Positions 46,263 through 57,263 of a stretch of 64,000 bases of DNA are shown here, piece by piece. Position numbers and translations under genes: made by a program. Origin of the DNA: Synechococcus sp. 8F6 (lineage in GTDB: Bacteria > Cyanobacteriota > Cyanobacteriia > PCC-6307 > Cyanobiaceae); assembly GCF_002252665.1 (NCBI RefSeq), contig NZ_NQKZ01000001.1, forward strand, positions 124,001 through 188,000, read 5' to 3'. The notes under the pieces were generated by a model that saw only the letters and a list, made by a program, of their open reading frames with translations, searched no databases and had not been told where the DNA came from. Every line of letters starts with the position of its first letter. Position 1 is the stretch's first letter.

Positions 46263-46340
46263 TCGGGGCGACGACGGGCGGGCAGAGGGCCTGGATCCAG
46301 GATCGACGGGAAACGACCGTTCGTCAGCCGACCTTAAGGA

Positions 46341-46988
46341 TCAAACCGGGCCGGAGTCGGTCACAACCCGATCGATGAGGCCGTATTCAACCGCTTCCGC
46401 CGGTGAAAGGAAGTAGTCCCGGTCTGTGTCTTCGGTGATCTTTTCGAGCGGTTGGCCGGTGTGCTCGGCCATCAGCCCGTTGAGGGTGTCTTTGAGGAAC
46501 AGGATTTCCTTGGCCTGGATTTCAATGTCGACGGCCTGGCCCTGGGCGCCGCCGAGGGGCTGGTGAATCATGATCCGGGCGTTGGGCAGGGCGAGCCGCT
46601 TGCCCTTGGTGCCACCCGAGAGCAGGAAGGCGCCCATCGAGGCCGCCAGGCCGTAGCAGATGGTCACCACGTCGGGAGCCACCTGCTGCATGGTGTCGTA
46701 GATCGCCAGGCCGGCTGTCACCGAGCCGCCGGGCGAATTCACGTAGATCTGGATGTCCTTTTCCGGATCTTCGGCTTCCAGAAACAGCAGCTGGGCCACC
46801 AGCGAGTCGGCCACCTGGTCGTCGATGCCAGTGCCCAGGAAGATGATCCGCTCGCGCAGCAGGCGCGAGTAGATGTCGAAGGCGCGATCGCCCTTGCCCG
46901 ACTGCTCTACCACCGTGGGCAGCACCCCGGGGGAGCCGCTGGGGCTCCAGCTGCTGTGGATGGGATGGCGGATGGTGGCGTCGATCAC
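46341..46988 (-). CDS. clpP: ATP-dependent Clp protease proteolytic subunit (ClpX-linked ClpP)
   Basis: The serine protease partner of ClpX. The 215-aa product has an unconserved N-terminal stretch (1-25) that may be cut as a propeptide, then [77 protein letters not shown] (active-site Ser in ASMGA), [11 protein letters not shown] (His) and [20 protein letters not shown] (Asp). Catalytic residues are complete, so it is not ClpR. Cyanobacteria have several clpP genes; position before clpX points to the one called clpP2 in Synechococcus. GTG 46988 is used. Confidence 0.94.
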   Translation of the reverse strand: MIDATIRHPIHSSWSPSGSPGVLPTVVEQSGKGDRAFDIYSRLLRERIIFLGTGIDDQVADSLVAQLLFLEAEDPEKDIQIYVNSPGGSVTAGLAIYDTMQQVAPDVVTICYGLAASMGAFLLSGGTKGKRLALPNARIMIHQPLGGAQGQAVDIEIQAKEILFLKDTLNGLMAEHTGQPLEKITEDTDRDYFLSPAEAVEYGLIDRVVTDSGPV

Positions 46989-47046
46989 GCGCGGGGGAGG
47001 GCTCGTGGTTGCAATCTATGGGCTTTGACCCGGCACCGGGCCCGGA

Positions 47047-48483
47047 TCAGGCGTCGGTGGTCGCGGCGGCCTTGCTTTCGGTCTTGGTCGCTTTCGCTTT
47101 AGCTTTCGCCTTGGGCTTGGCCTGATCACCGCTCTTCGGAGCGTCCTCGGAAGCTTTTTCGGTGATGGTGCTGTTGGCTTCCAGCCACTCCAGCAGCTTG
47201 TCGCGCAGCAGGTCGTCGGCCACGGCCAGGCGCAGCCGTTCGGGATCGATGTTGCCCTGCTGGCTGAGGCCGCGGCTGATCTCCTTCACCTTGGCTTCCA
47301 GCTCCTGGGCTTCCACCTCGATCTTTTCGGCGGTGGCCAGGGCCTTGAGGGCCAGGCTGCGGCGCAGACGCTCCTCGGCCTCGGGGCGAGAGGTGTCCAT
47401 CAGGCTGCGCACCAGGTCGGGGGTGAACAGCTTTTTGACGTCCATCCCCTGCTGGGCGATCTGGCCGGCGGTCTGCTCCACCAGGTTGCGGATTTCCTGC
47501 TGCACCAGGGTTTCGGGCAGCTCCACCTCGAGCTCCTCCACCAGGGCGGCCAGCAGGGCGTCGTGACGGCTGGCCTTGGCCCGGCGCTCGGCGTCGTCCT
47601 TGAGCCTGGTTTCCAGATCGGCGCGCAGCTCCGCCAGGGTGGCTTTGTTGCTGGCCTGCTGGGCGAAGGCGTCGTCGAGGGCGGGCAGCTCCCGGCTTTT
47701 GAGGTCTTTGAGGCTGATCTCGAAGCGGGCCGCTCGACCGGCGGCGTCCTCCTGGGGGTAGCTCTCGGGGAACTGGCAGTCGATGGTTTTGCTGTCGCCC
47801 ACCGCCATGCCGATCACGCCCTCAACGAAGCCCGGGATCATGCGGCCCTCCTCCAGCTCCACCTCCATGGCATCGCTGCTACCGCCGCTGATCGCCTCGT
47901 TGGTGTCGGTGTAAACGCCGCTGAAGCTGAGCACCGCCACATCGCCGCTGGCGGCGGGGCGGCCCTCCACCGGCACCAGGGTGGCGAGCTGCTTGCGCGA
48001 TTGCTCGATCAACTCGTCCACGCGGGCGGGGTCGTAGGCAATCGCTTCGGCCTCGGCCTTGAGCCCCTTGGTGGCCTTGAGGCTGGGGGTTGGCTCGACG
48101 TCGAGCTCCAGGGTGATCGTGAGCGCGCTGCCGGGTTCGAAGCGCTCCAGCACGGCCTCAAAGCCTTCGCTCAGCTCGGGCCGGCCGATGGCCGCCACCG
48201 GCTCCTGCTCCAGGGCGTCGCGGAAGGCGGCATCCACCAGGTCTTCCAGGGCGGTGGCCCGGATGCGCAGGGGGCCGATCTGCTGCAGCAACACTGGGCG
48301 GGGCACCTTGCCCTTGCGGAAGCCGGGCAGCTTGATGCTGCGGCTCAGCTTCTCCACGGCCGCGTCGTAGCTGGCCTGGCTGCGGCCGCCGGGGATGGCC
48401 ACCTCCAGGGCCACGCGGCTGCCCGGGCGGGGGGTGGCCTTGACGGTCAGCGTGGCGGTGGCGGTGGCGGCGGCAGAGCTCAT
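47047..48483 (-). CDS. tig: Trigger factor
   Basis: A ribosome-bound chaperone and peptidyl-prolyl isomerase. The 478-aa product has the ribosome-binding [17 protein letters not shown] (residues about 55-71), a PPIase domain (about 165-255) with [14 protein letters not shown] and the FPESYPQ segment, and the C-terminal chaperone arms ([19 protein letters not shown]...[34 protein letters not shown]). The C-terminal 45 residues are Lys/Ala/Ser-rich and specific to this lineage. ATG 48483 is used. It heads the tig-clpP-clpX operon and is divergent from asd. Confidence 0.95.
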   Translation of the reverse strand: MSSAAATATATLTVKATPRPGSRVALEVAIPGGRSQASYDAAVEKLSRSIKLPGFRKGKVPRPVLLQQIGPLRIRATALEDLVDAAFRDALEQEPVAAIGRPELSEGFEAVLERFEPGSALTITLELDVEPTPSLKATKGLKAEAEAIAYDPARVDELIEQSRKQLATLVPVEGRPAASGDVAVLSFSGVYTDTNEAISGGSSDAMEVELEEGRMIPGFVEGVIGMAVGDSKTIDCQFPESYPQEDAAGRAARFEISLKDLKSRELPALDDAFAQQASNKATLAELRADLETRLKDDAERRAKASRHDALLAALVEELEVELPETLVQQEIRNLVEQTAGQIAQQGMDVKKLFTPDLVRSLMDTSRPEAEERLRRSLALKALATAEKIEVEAQELEAKVKEISRGLSQQGNIDPERLRLAVADDLLRDKLLEWLEANSTITEKASEDAPKSGDQAKPKAKAKAKATKTESKAAATTDA

Positions 48484-48699
48484 GGAAAACAGTTGCAGCC
48501 CTTTATCCTAGAAACTGACCGTTCCGAGCTCTGAACGCGTATTGTCCGATCGGCGCACGACGAAGGCGATAGCTTCCCAATCAGCGAGGTTTCGGTCTGG
48601 TTGCAGGCCTCTTCTTTGCGGCAGCGTCTTGCCCTCGGCACGGGTCCGTTTCAGCCCGCTCCGCTTCCGCCACCAGTTTTTGATTCCAGTCCCGTTCCC

Positions 48700-49779
48700 T
48701 TGACCGCCGCCCAGACCGCCCCTTCCCCCACCCCCACTTCCCTTCCCAACCGACCCCTGCGGGTGGCGGTGTTGGGCGCCACTGGCGCGGTGGGCCAGGA
48801 GCTGCTGGAGCTGCTCGACGAGCGGCAGTTCCCCGTGGCGGAGCTGATCCCCTTGGCGTCGCCCCGCTCCGCGGGCCAGAGCCTGCGCTGGCGCGATCAG
48901 GCGCTCACGATTCAGCCCGTGGAGGCCTCGGCCTTTGACGAGGTGGATGTGGTGTTGGCTTCGGCCGGGGGTTCGGTGTCGCGCCAGTGGGCCCCGGTGG
49001 CGGCGAGCGCTGGTGCCGTGGTGATCGACAACTCCAGTGCCTTTCGCATGGACCCTGAGGTGCCGCTGGTGGTGCCCGAGGTGAATCCGGAGGCCGCCTT
49101 CGGCCATCGCGGCATCATTGCCAACCCCAACTGCACCACGATCCTGCTCACCCTGGCCCTGGCTCCCCTGGCGACCAAGCGGGCGATCCGCAGGGTGGTG
49201 GTGAGCACCTATCAGAGCGCCAGCGGGGCCGGGGCCCGCGCCATGGAGGAGCTGCGCAACCTCAGCCGCACGGTGCTCGACGGGGGCGAACCGGTGAGTG
49301 AGGTGCTGCCCCACTCGCTGGCCTTCAACCTGTTTCTGCACAATTCGCCGCTGCAGCCCAACGGCTACTGCGAGGAGGAGCTCAAGATGGTTAACGAGAC
49401 CCGCAAGATCATGGGCACGCCCGAGCTGCGGCTCTCGGCCACCTGTGTGCGGGTGCCGGTGCTGCGGGCCCACTCGGAAGCCGTCAACATCGAGTTTCAC
49501 GAGCCCTTCCCGGTGGATGAGGCCCGGGCCTTGCTGGCGGTGGCGCCCGGCGTGGAGCTGCTGGAAAACTTCGAAGCCAACCGCTTCCCCATGCCCACCG
49601 ACGTGACCGGGCGGGATCCGGTGGCCGTGGGCCGCATCCGCCAGGACCTCAGTGAGCCCAACGCCCTGGAGCTGTGGCTCTGCGGCGATCAGATCCGCAA
49701 AGGTGCCGCCCTCAATGCCATCCAGATCGCCGAACTGCTGATCCAGGGCCCGACAGAAGTGCCAGGAGGTGCCGCTTGA
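48700..49779 (+). CDS. asd: Aspartate-semialdehyde dehydrogenase
   Basis: Makes aspartate semialdehyde, branch point to lysine, threonine and methionine. The 359-aa product has [54 protein letters not shown] with the catalytic Cys, and the substrate-binding [19 protein letters not shown] 48700 was chosen as the likely start just before the Rossmann fold; the frame is open to a TTG at 48601 but the extra Pro-rich 33 residues look non-coding. The 216-bp gap to tig therefore holds both promoters; I see no conserved RNA in it. dapA follows, overlapping the stop. Confidence 0.93.
   Translation: MTAAQTAPSPTPTSLPNRPLRVAVLGATGAVGQELLELLDERQFPVAELIPLASPRSAGQSLRWRDQALTIQPVEASAFDEVDVVLASAGGSVSRQWAPVAASAGAVVIDNSSAFRMDPEVPLVVPEVNPEAAFGHRGIIANPNCTTILLTLALAPLATKRAIRRVVVSTYQSASGAGARAMEELRNLSRTVLDGGEPVSEVLPHSLAFNLFLHNSPLQPNGYCEEELKMVNETRKIMGTPELRLSATCVRVPVLRAHSEAVNIEFHEPFPVDEARALLAVAPGVELLENFEANRFPMPTDVTGRDPVAVGRIRQDLSEPNALELWLCGDQIRKGAALNAIQIAELLIQGPTEVPGGAA
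49764..49770 (+). promoter_or_regulatory. Ribosome-binding site deciding the dapA start
   Basis: AGGAGGT lies inside the last codons of asd, five bases before the TTG at 49776. It is a full anti-16S match and is among the strongest in the window, which supports a TTG start for dapA that overlaps the asd stop. Confidence 0.8.
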
Positions 49780-50681
49780 GCCTCGCCCCGGGGTCGTCCG
49801 CGCCATTTGGGCGCGTGCTGACGGCGATGGTGACGCCGTTTGCCGCCGATGGTTCGGTGGATCTGGCGCTCACGGCCCGGTTGGCCGAGCACCTGGTGAG
49901 CCAGGGGTCCGATGGCTTGGTGGTGTGCGGCACCACCGGCGAGTCGCCCACCCTCAGCTGGGCTGAGCAGCATGCCTTGTTTGCGGCGGTGAAGGGTGCC
50001 GTGGGCGGCCGCGCCAAGCTGATTGCCGGCAGTGGCAGCAACTGCACCGCCGAGGCGGTGGAAGCCACCCGGGAGGCGGCGGCCCTCGGTGCCGACGGCG
50101 CCCTGGTGGTGGTGCCTTACTACAACAAGCCCCCCCAGGACGGTCTGGAAGCTCATTTCCGCGCCGTGGCCGCGGCGGCTCCTGAGCTGCCTCTGATGCT
50201 CTATAACATCCCGGGCCGCACCGGCACCAGCCTGGAGCCGGCCACCGTGGCCCGGCTGCTCGACTGCCCCAACGTGGTGAGCTTCAAGGCCGCCAGCGGC
50301 ACCACCGAAGAGGTGAGTGCCCTGCGGGCCCTCTGCGGCGACCGCCTTGCCATCTACAGCGGCGACGACACCCTCACCCTGCCGATGCTGGCGGTGGGGG
50401 CCGCGGGCGTGGTGAGTGTGGCCAGCCATCTGGCTGGGCCTCAGATCAGCGCCATGATCCGCGCCTTCCTCGCCGGCGATCTGGCCGAGGCCCTTGCCCT
50501 GCATGAGCAGCTGTTGCCCCTCTGCAAGGCGCTGTTCTGCACCACCAATCCCATCCCCGTCAAAGCCGCCCTGGAGCTCTGTGGCTGGCCGGTGGGTGCC
50601 CCCCGTCTTCCATTGCTTTCTGCCACCGCCGACGTGCGACAACGCCTCTCTGAAACCCTGGCCGCCCTGCGTCCTACCTGA
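49776..50681 (+). CDS. dapA: 4-hydroxy-tetrahydrodipicolinate synthase
   Basis: First enzyme of lysine/diaminopimelate synthesis, condensing pyruvate with aspartate semialdehyde. The 301-aa TIM-barrel product has [72 protein letters not shown] and SFKAASGT with the Schiff-base lysine. The start is TTG 49776, overlapping the asd stop as TTGA and preceded by a perfect ribosome-binding site. With lysC at 57-59 kb, three steps of the aspartate pathway are in this window. Confidence 0.95.
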   Translation: MSLAPGSSAPFGRVLTAMVTPFAADGSVDLALTARLAEHLVSQGSDGLVVCGTTGESPTLSWAEQHALFAAVKGAVGGRAKLIAGSGSNCTAEAVEATREAAALGADGALVVVPYYNKPPQDGLEAHFRAVAAAAPELPLMLYNIPGRTGTSLEPATVARLLDCPNVVSFKAASGTTEEVSALRALCGDRLAIYSGDDTLTLPMLAVGAAGVVSVASHLAGPQISAMIRAFLAGDLAEALALHEQLLPLCKALFCTTNPIPVKAALELCGWPVGAPRLPLLSATADVRQRLSETLAALRPT

Positions 50682-50743
50682 CGCCAAGGCTTGAGACCAG
50701 TTCCGTTCCGATTGTTTCCATTCCCTAAATCGTTTTTGTTTGT

Positions 50744-52741
50744 ATGACCCATTCCAACGACACCAACCCATCCGGTATCAAGAAGCCGGCCCTGCGGGTG
50801 ATCCCCCTCGGCGGCCTGCATGAGATCGGCAAGAACACCTGCGTGTTCGAGTACGGCGACGACATCATGCTGGTGGATGCCGGCCTGGCCTTCCCCAGCG
50901 ATGGCATGCACGGCGTCAACGTGGTGATGCCGGACACCAGTTATCTGAAGGAAAACCAGAAGCGCATCCGCGGCATGATCGTGACCCACGGTCACGAAGA
51001 TCACATCGGTGGCATTGCCCACCACCTCAAGAACTTCAACATCCCCGTGATTCATGGGCCGCGCCTGGCGCTGGCCATGCTCACCGGCAAGATGGAGGAG
51101 GCCGGTGTGACTGACCGCACCATTCTCCAAACCGTCGCCCCCCGCGATGTGGTGAAGGTGGGCCAGCACTTCTCGGTGGAGTTCATCCGCAACACCCACT
51201 CGATGGCTGACAGCTTCTCGCTGGCCATCACCAGCCCGGTGGGCACGGTGATCTTCACCGGCGACTTCAAGTTTGACCACACGCCGGTGGATGGCGAAAC
51301 CTTCGACATGGCCCGCCTGGCCCACTACGGCGACCAGGGCGTGCTCTGCCTGTTCAGCGATTCCACCAATGCTGAGGTGCCGGGCTTCTGCCCCCCCGAG
51401 CGCTCGGTGTTCCCAGCGCTGGATCGTCACATCGCCCAGGCGGAAGGCCGGGTGATCATCACCACCTTCGCCAGCTCGATTCACCGGGTGTCGATGATCC
51501 TGGAGCTGGCCCTCAAGAACGGCCGCAAGGTGGGATTGCTGGGCCGCTCCATGCTCAACGTGATCGCCAAGGCGCGTGAGTTGGGCTACATGCGCGCCCC
51601 TGATGATCTGTTTGTGCCGATCAAGCAGATCCGTGATCTGCCCGACCGCGAAACCCTGCTGCTGATGACCGGTAGCCAGGGTGAGCCGCTCGCCGCCCTG
51701 AGCCGCATCTCCCGTGGTGAGCATCCCCAGGTGCAGGTGAAGAGCTCCGACACGATCATCTTCTCGGCCAGCCCGATCCCCGGCAACACCATCTCGGTGG
51801 TGAACACCATCGACCGGCTGATGATGCTCGGTGCCAAGGTGGTGTACGGCAAGGGCGAAGGCATTCACGTGTCTGGCCACGGCTTCCAGGAAGACCAGAA
51901 GCTGATGCTGGCCCTCACCAAGCCCAAATACTTCGTGCCGGTGCACGGTGAGCACCGCATGTTGGTGGCCCACAGCAAAACCGCCCAATCGATGGGCGTG
52001 CCCGCCGACAACATCCTGATCATCGACAACGGTGATGTGGTGCAGCTCAGCCCCGATTCGATCAGCAAGGGCGATCCGGTGAAGGCCGGCATCGAGCTGC
52101 TCGATGCCTCCCGCAACGGCATCGTCGATGCCCGGGTGCTGAAGGAGCGCCAGCAGTTGGCGGAAGACGGCGTGATCACCCTGCTGGCCGTGATCAGCAC
52201 CGATGGGGTGATGGCCGCGCCGCCGCGGGTGAACATCCGCGGTGTGGTGACCACGGCCGATGCCCGCAAGCTCTCGATGTGGGCCGAGCGGGAAATCGGC
52301 TGGGTGCTGGAGAACCGCTGGAACCAGCTCTGCCGCAACACCGGCGGCAAGGCTCCCGACGTGGATTGGGTGGGCGTGCAGCGCGAGGTGGAGGTGGGCC
52401 TGCAGCGCCGCCTGCGCCGGGAGCTGCAGGTGGAGCCCCTGATCATCTGCCTGGTGCAGCCCGCTCCCGCCGGCACGCCGGCCTATAAGGGCCGCGTCGA
52501 CGCCGAGCCCGATAGCCGTCCAGCTCCCCGGGGTCGGGGCGGCCGTGATGGAGGCGGCCGTGGCCGCGACGGTGCAGTTCCGGCACCCCAGCGTCAGCTT
52601 GCTGCCGTTGGCGCCCCTGCCCCCGCAGCTGCCGCCGCGTCTGCCCCAGCTGTGGCTGTGAAAACACCGGCACCAGCCGAACTCGAGCCCGAACACTCCG
52701 GCCGCACCCGCCGCCGCGGCTCCGCCGCCGCCGTGGGCTGA
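50744..52741 (+). CDS. rnj: Ribonuclease J
   Basis: A metallo-beta-lactamase/beta-CASP exo- and endoribonuclease for rRNA and mRNA processing. The 665-aa product has the zinc ligands TVTHGHEDHIGG near residue 85, FTGDFKFDHTP, SDSTNAEVPGFCPPERSV, the beta-CASP region (TGSQGEPLAALSRI), HVSGHGFQEDQKLML and PKYFVPVHGEHRMLV. The C-terminus (from about residue 600) is a Pro/Ala/Arg-rich extension typical of cyanobacterial RNase J, ending HSGRTRRRGSAAAVG. ATG 50744 is used. It follows dapA by 62 bp and ends in a hairpin shared with the next gene. Confidence 0.94.
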   Translation: MTHSNDTNPSGIKKPALRVIPLGGLHEIGKNTCVFEYGDDIMLVDAGLAFPSDGMHGVNVVMPDTSYLKENQKRIRGMIVTHGHEDHIGGIAHHLKNFNIPVIHGPRLALAMLTGKMEEAGVTDRTILQTVAPRDVVKVGQHFSVEFIRNTHSMADSFSLAITSPVGTVIFTGDFKFDHTPVDGETFDMARLAHYGDQGVLCLFSDSTNAEVPGFCPPERSVFPALDRHIAQAEGRVIITTFASSIHRVSMILELALKNGRKVGLLGRSMLNVIAKARELGYMRAPDDLFVPIKQIRDLPDRETLLLMTGSQGEPLAALSRISRGEHPQVQVKSSDTIIFSASPIPGNTISVVNTIDRLMMLGAKVVYGKGEGIHVSGHGFQEDQKLMLALTKPKYFVPVHGEHRMLVAHSKTAQSMGVPADNILIIDNGDVVQLSPDSISKGDPVKAGIELLDASRNGIVDARVLKERQQLAEDGVITLLAVISTDGVMAAPPRVNIRGVVTTADARKLSMWAEREIGWVLENRWNQLCRNTGGKAPDVDWVGVQREVEVGLQRRLRRELQVEPLIICLVQPAPAGTPAYKGRVDAEPDSRPAPRGRGGRDGGGRGRDGAVPAPQRQLAAVGAPAPAAAAASAPAVAVKTPAPAELEPEHSGRTRRRGSAAAVG

Positions 52742-52767
52742 GGCCCCGGTTCAGGCGGGGTCTCAGC
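52737..52767. terminator. Hairpin between convergent genes rnj and the 205-aa gene
   Basis: GCTGAGGCCCCG (52737-52748) pairs with CGGGGTCTCAGC (52756-52767) with one G-T wobble across a 7-nt loop, forming a 12-bp GC-rich stem that includes both stop codons of the converging genes. There is no T run, so it may act as a barrier or Rho-dependent site rather than a classic terminator. Confidence 0.45.
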
Positions 52768-53380
52768 GGATCACCACCCGCAACAGCCCCTTGGAGAGCT
52801 CGGCTGTCTCCTCGGGGCTCAGGTGGTTGATGGGCTCGATCGGCAGCTCCTGAATGGCAGCCGGCAGCTCTTGGCTGACGGCCACTTCGATCAGCTCGGG
52901 TTCGTCGATCACCTCCACTGCCAGCTGCGGCAGCTCCACCGCGAGCTCGGGCAGCGTTGATGGGGCTGCCGGATCAACGCCACCCAGTTGCTCCATCCAG
53001 GGCATGGCAGGCAGGGCGACGGGCCTCGCTTCTGCTGGGGCCGGCTCGGGTGTCGGCGGTGGGGTCACCGTTTGGCTGCTGCACTGCTGGAGTCCCAGGG
53101 CGGCGATCTCCACAAGCACCGGCTCCTGGGTGGCGGCCTGCACCCGGCTGTAGAAGCCGGATGCCGTAACGGCGTCTTGGTAGCCATACAGGTAGGTGTG
53201 ACCGAGCAGCAGCTGCAGGCGCTGGCGCAGGGGATGGCCGGGGTCGTCGGGTAGCTCCAGCAGCAGTTCTTCGCTCCGCCGGGCCACGTCGTCCCACCGG
53301 CGTTCGCTGTACACCCGCTCAATCGCCTCGTAGCGCTGCTGCAGAGGGTCTGGTGTGGCGGCCATGGAGGCGGCGGTCAT
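52763..53380 (-). CDS. TPR-like protein coupled to tilS, uncharacterised
   Basis: A 205-aa protein. Residues 10-95 form a helical repeat region (LQQRYEAIERVYSERRWDDVARRSEELLLELPDDPGHPLRQRLQLLLGHTYLYGYQDAVTASGFYSRVQAATQEPVLVEIAALGLQQC) that reads like a TPR hairpin pair. A Pro/Ala linker and a C-terminal acidic, hydrophobic-patterned stretch (SPEETAELSKGLLRVVIR) follow. ATG 53380 overlaps the tilS stop (ATGA), so translation is coupled; ATG 53365 is an alternative. I do not recognise the family; it looks cyanobacterial. Confidence 0.7.
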   Translation of the reverse strand: MTAASMAATPDPLQQRYEAIERVYSERRWDDVARRSEELLLELPDDPGHPLRQRLQLLLGHTYLYGYQDAVTASGFYSRVQAATQEPVLVEIAALGLQQCSSQTVTPPPTPEPAPAEARPVALPAMPWMEQLGGVDPAAPSTLPELAVELPQLAVEVIDEPELIEVAVSQELPAAIQELPIEPINHLSPEETAELSKGLLRVVIR

Positions 53381-54456
53381 GGCGGCGGCTGTGGGGCAGG
53401 AGGGTCGAGCCACAGTGTGAAGCGATCCCAGCGCAGCTGCCAACCCGCGCCCAGATGGGCGCCGCCTGGAGCCTGGCCGGATTGCAGCCGCTGCCGCAGG
53501 TCCTCCAGCGGGCGGGCCGCCAGCACCTGCCCGGTGTGGCGCTCGAGCCAGCGGTGCAGCAGCTGGCGCTGGTTGGCGGGCGCCAGGGCCACCAGCAGCC
53601 GGCGTTGCAGGGCTGGCGTGGCTTGCGAGGCGCTGGTGCTGCTGAGGGCTTGCAGGGCCAGGTCCACCAGTTCGCCGCCACAGTCCACCTCGTCCACCAG
53701 CCGCTCGGCCTGGGTGCTGATGCGCACTGCGGCGCCGGGATGCAGGGCTTCCAGCACGGGCAGCACCTCGGCTCGGACGCGGTTGCGGCTGTAGCGGCGG
53801 TCGTTGTTGCACGGGTCGTGCAACAAGGGCAGATCCAGTTGCCCGCAGAGGCGGCCCGTGTCGGCGCGGGAGAAGGGCAGCAGCGGCCGGGCCAGCAGCA
53901 GCGGGCTCGCTCCGGCGGCGAGGGGGCGCAGGCTGCGCAGGCTGGCCAGGCCGCGGCGGTGGCTGCCGCGGGCCAGGTGCAGCAGCAGGGTTTCGGCCCG
54001 GTCGCTGGCGGTGTGGGCTGTCACCACATGGCTGGCCCCCAGCTCCCGGGCTCGGGCCTCCAGCTGGCTGTAGCGCCAGGCGCGGGCGCCGGCCTCACTG
54101 CGCTGATCTGTGGTGTTGGGCGCTGCGGGCGGTTGCTCCCAGCGATCGATGTGGAGGGTCAGCCCCTGGGCGGCGGTCCAGGCGGCCAGCTCGGCAGCTT
54201 GGCGGCCGGATTCGGGGCGCCAGCGGTGATCGCCGTGCCACAGCAGCAAGCGCCAGTGGTGCAGCCGCTGCAGGTCGTGCAGCAGGGCCAGCATTGCCAT
54301 GGAATCCTGGCCGCCGGACACCGCCAGCAGCAGCGTGGCCCCTTCCGGCAGCAGCTCCGGGTGGCGCCGCAGGTGGCGGTGCAGGCGCAGGTGGTCGGGG
54401 CTCCAGCGTGGACCGGATGGGAGAATCACCCCACTATTCCAATGGTTGTGTCCCAT
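53377..54456 (-). CDS. tilS: tRNA(Ile)-lysidine synthase
   Basis: Modifies C34 of tRNA-Ile(CAU) to lysidine so it reads AUA. The 359-aa product has the PP-loop ATLLLAVSGGQDSMAMLALLHDL (SGGxDS), WRYSQLEARARELGASHVVTAHTASDRAETLLLHLARGS and HDPCNNDRRYSRNRVRAEVLPVLEAL, the TilS N-domain motifs. The C-terminal lysidine domain is short and variable. ATG 54456 shares its CATG with the ycf23 start on the other strand; GTG 54429 is an alternative that would open a short promoter gap. Coupled to the downstream 205-aa gene. Confidence 0.93.
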   Translation of the reverse strand: MGHNHWNSGVILPSGPRWSPDHLRLHRHLRRHPELLPEGATLLLAVSGGQDSMAMLALLHDLQRLHHWRLLLWHGDHRWRPESGRQAAELAAWTAAQGLTLHIDRWEQPPAAPNTTDQRSEAGARAWRYSQLEARARELGASHVVTAHTASDRAETLLLHLARGSHRRGLASLRSLRPLAAGASPLLLARPLLPFSRADTGRLCGQLDLPLLHDPCNNDRRYSRNRVRAEVLPVLEALHPGAAVRISTQAERLVDEVDCGGELVDLALQALSSTSASQATPALQRRLLVALAPANQRQLLHRWLERHTGQVLAARPLEDLRQRLQSGQAPGGAHLGAGWQLRWDRFTLWLDPPAPQPPP

Positions 54457-55240
54457 GGTTGCGAAGTCGCGTCTCGATCAGCTGCCCAGCGCGCTGCAGG
54501 CCGCGTTGGCCGAGCGTCGCCTGCTCAAGGTGATCGCCGGCCTCACCAACTTCGATGCCGCCGCCGTGGAGCGCATCAGCCAGGCGGCCGGCCAGGGTGG
54601 CGCCGACCTGATTGATGTGGCCTGTGATCCGGCGCTGGTGCGCCGCGCCGCCGAAGCCAGCCAGCTGCCGATCTGCGTCAGCGCCGTGGAGCCTGAGCTG
54701 TTCCCCGCCGCCGTGGCCGCCGGCGCCGCCATGGTGGAGATCGGCAACTACGACGCGTTCTACCCCCAGGGCCGGATCTTCGACGCCGCCGAGGTGCTGG
54801 AGCTCACCCGCCGCACCCGCGCGCTGCTGCCCCAGGTGGTGCTGAGCGTCACCGTGCCGCACGTGCTGCCCCTGGATCAGCAGGAGCAGCTGGCGGTGGA
54901 TCTGGTGGCTGCCGGCGCCGACATCATCCAGACCGAGGGCGGCACCAGCGCCAAGCCCTTCAGCGCCGGCACCCTCGGCCTGATTGAGAAGGCGGCCCCC
55001 ACCCTGGCGGCGGCCCATGCGATCAGCCGCGCCCTGGCGGCGGCCGGTTGCGAGGCTCCCGTGCTGTGCGCCTCCGGCCTGTCGGCTGTCACCCTGCCGC
55101 TAGCGATTGCCGCCGGCGCCGCCGGGGTGGGCGTGGGCTCGGCCGTCAACCGGCTGGAGGATCCGCTGGCGATGGTGGCGGTGGTGCGCGGCCTGCAGGA
55201 AGCCCTGGCGGCCTTGATCACCGCAACTCCAGTGGCCTGA
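54455..55240 (+). CDS. ycf23: Ycf23 / DUF561 family TIM-barrel protein
   Basis: A 261-aa protein with a TIM-barrel pattern: [102 protein letters not shown] and [33 protein letters not shown]. These are hallmarks of Ycf23 (DUF561), conserved across cyanobacteria and red-algal plastids, with no established function. ATG 54455 overlaps the tilS start on the other strand. uvrB follows after 16 bp. Confidence 0.9.
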   Translation: MVAKSRLDQLPSALQAALAERRLLKVIAGLTNFDAAAVERISQAAGQGGADLIDVACDPALVRRAAEASQLPICVSAVEPELFPAAVAAGAAMVEIGNYDAFYPQGRIFDAAEVLELTRRTRALLPQVVLSVTVPHVLPLDQQEQLAVDLVAAGADIIQTEGGTSAKPFSAGTLGLIEKAAPTLAAAHAISRALAAAGCEAPVLCASGLSAVTLPLAIAAGAAGVGVGSAVNRLEDPLAMVAVVRGLQEALAALITATPVA

Positions 55241-55256
55241 CCCCGACAATGGGGGC

Positions 55257-57259
<2,003 letters not shown>

Positions 57260-57263
<4 letters not shown>

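Noticed and set aside
48484-48699. Possible N-terminal extension of asd or a small RNA in the tig-asd gap
   Set aside because: The in-frame upstream part is Pro/Ala-rich and unlike Asd, and no structured element stands out by eye.
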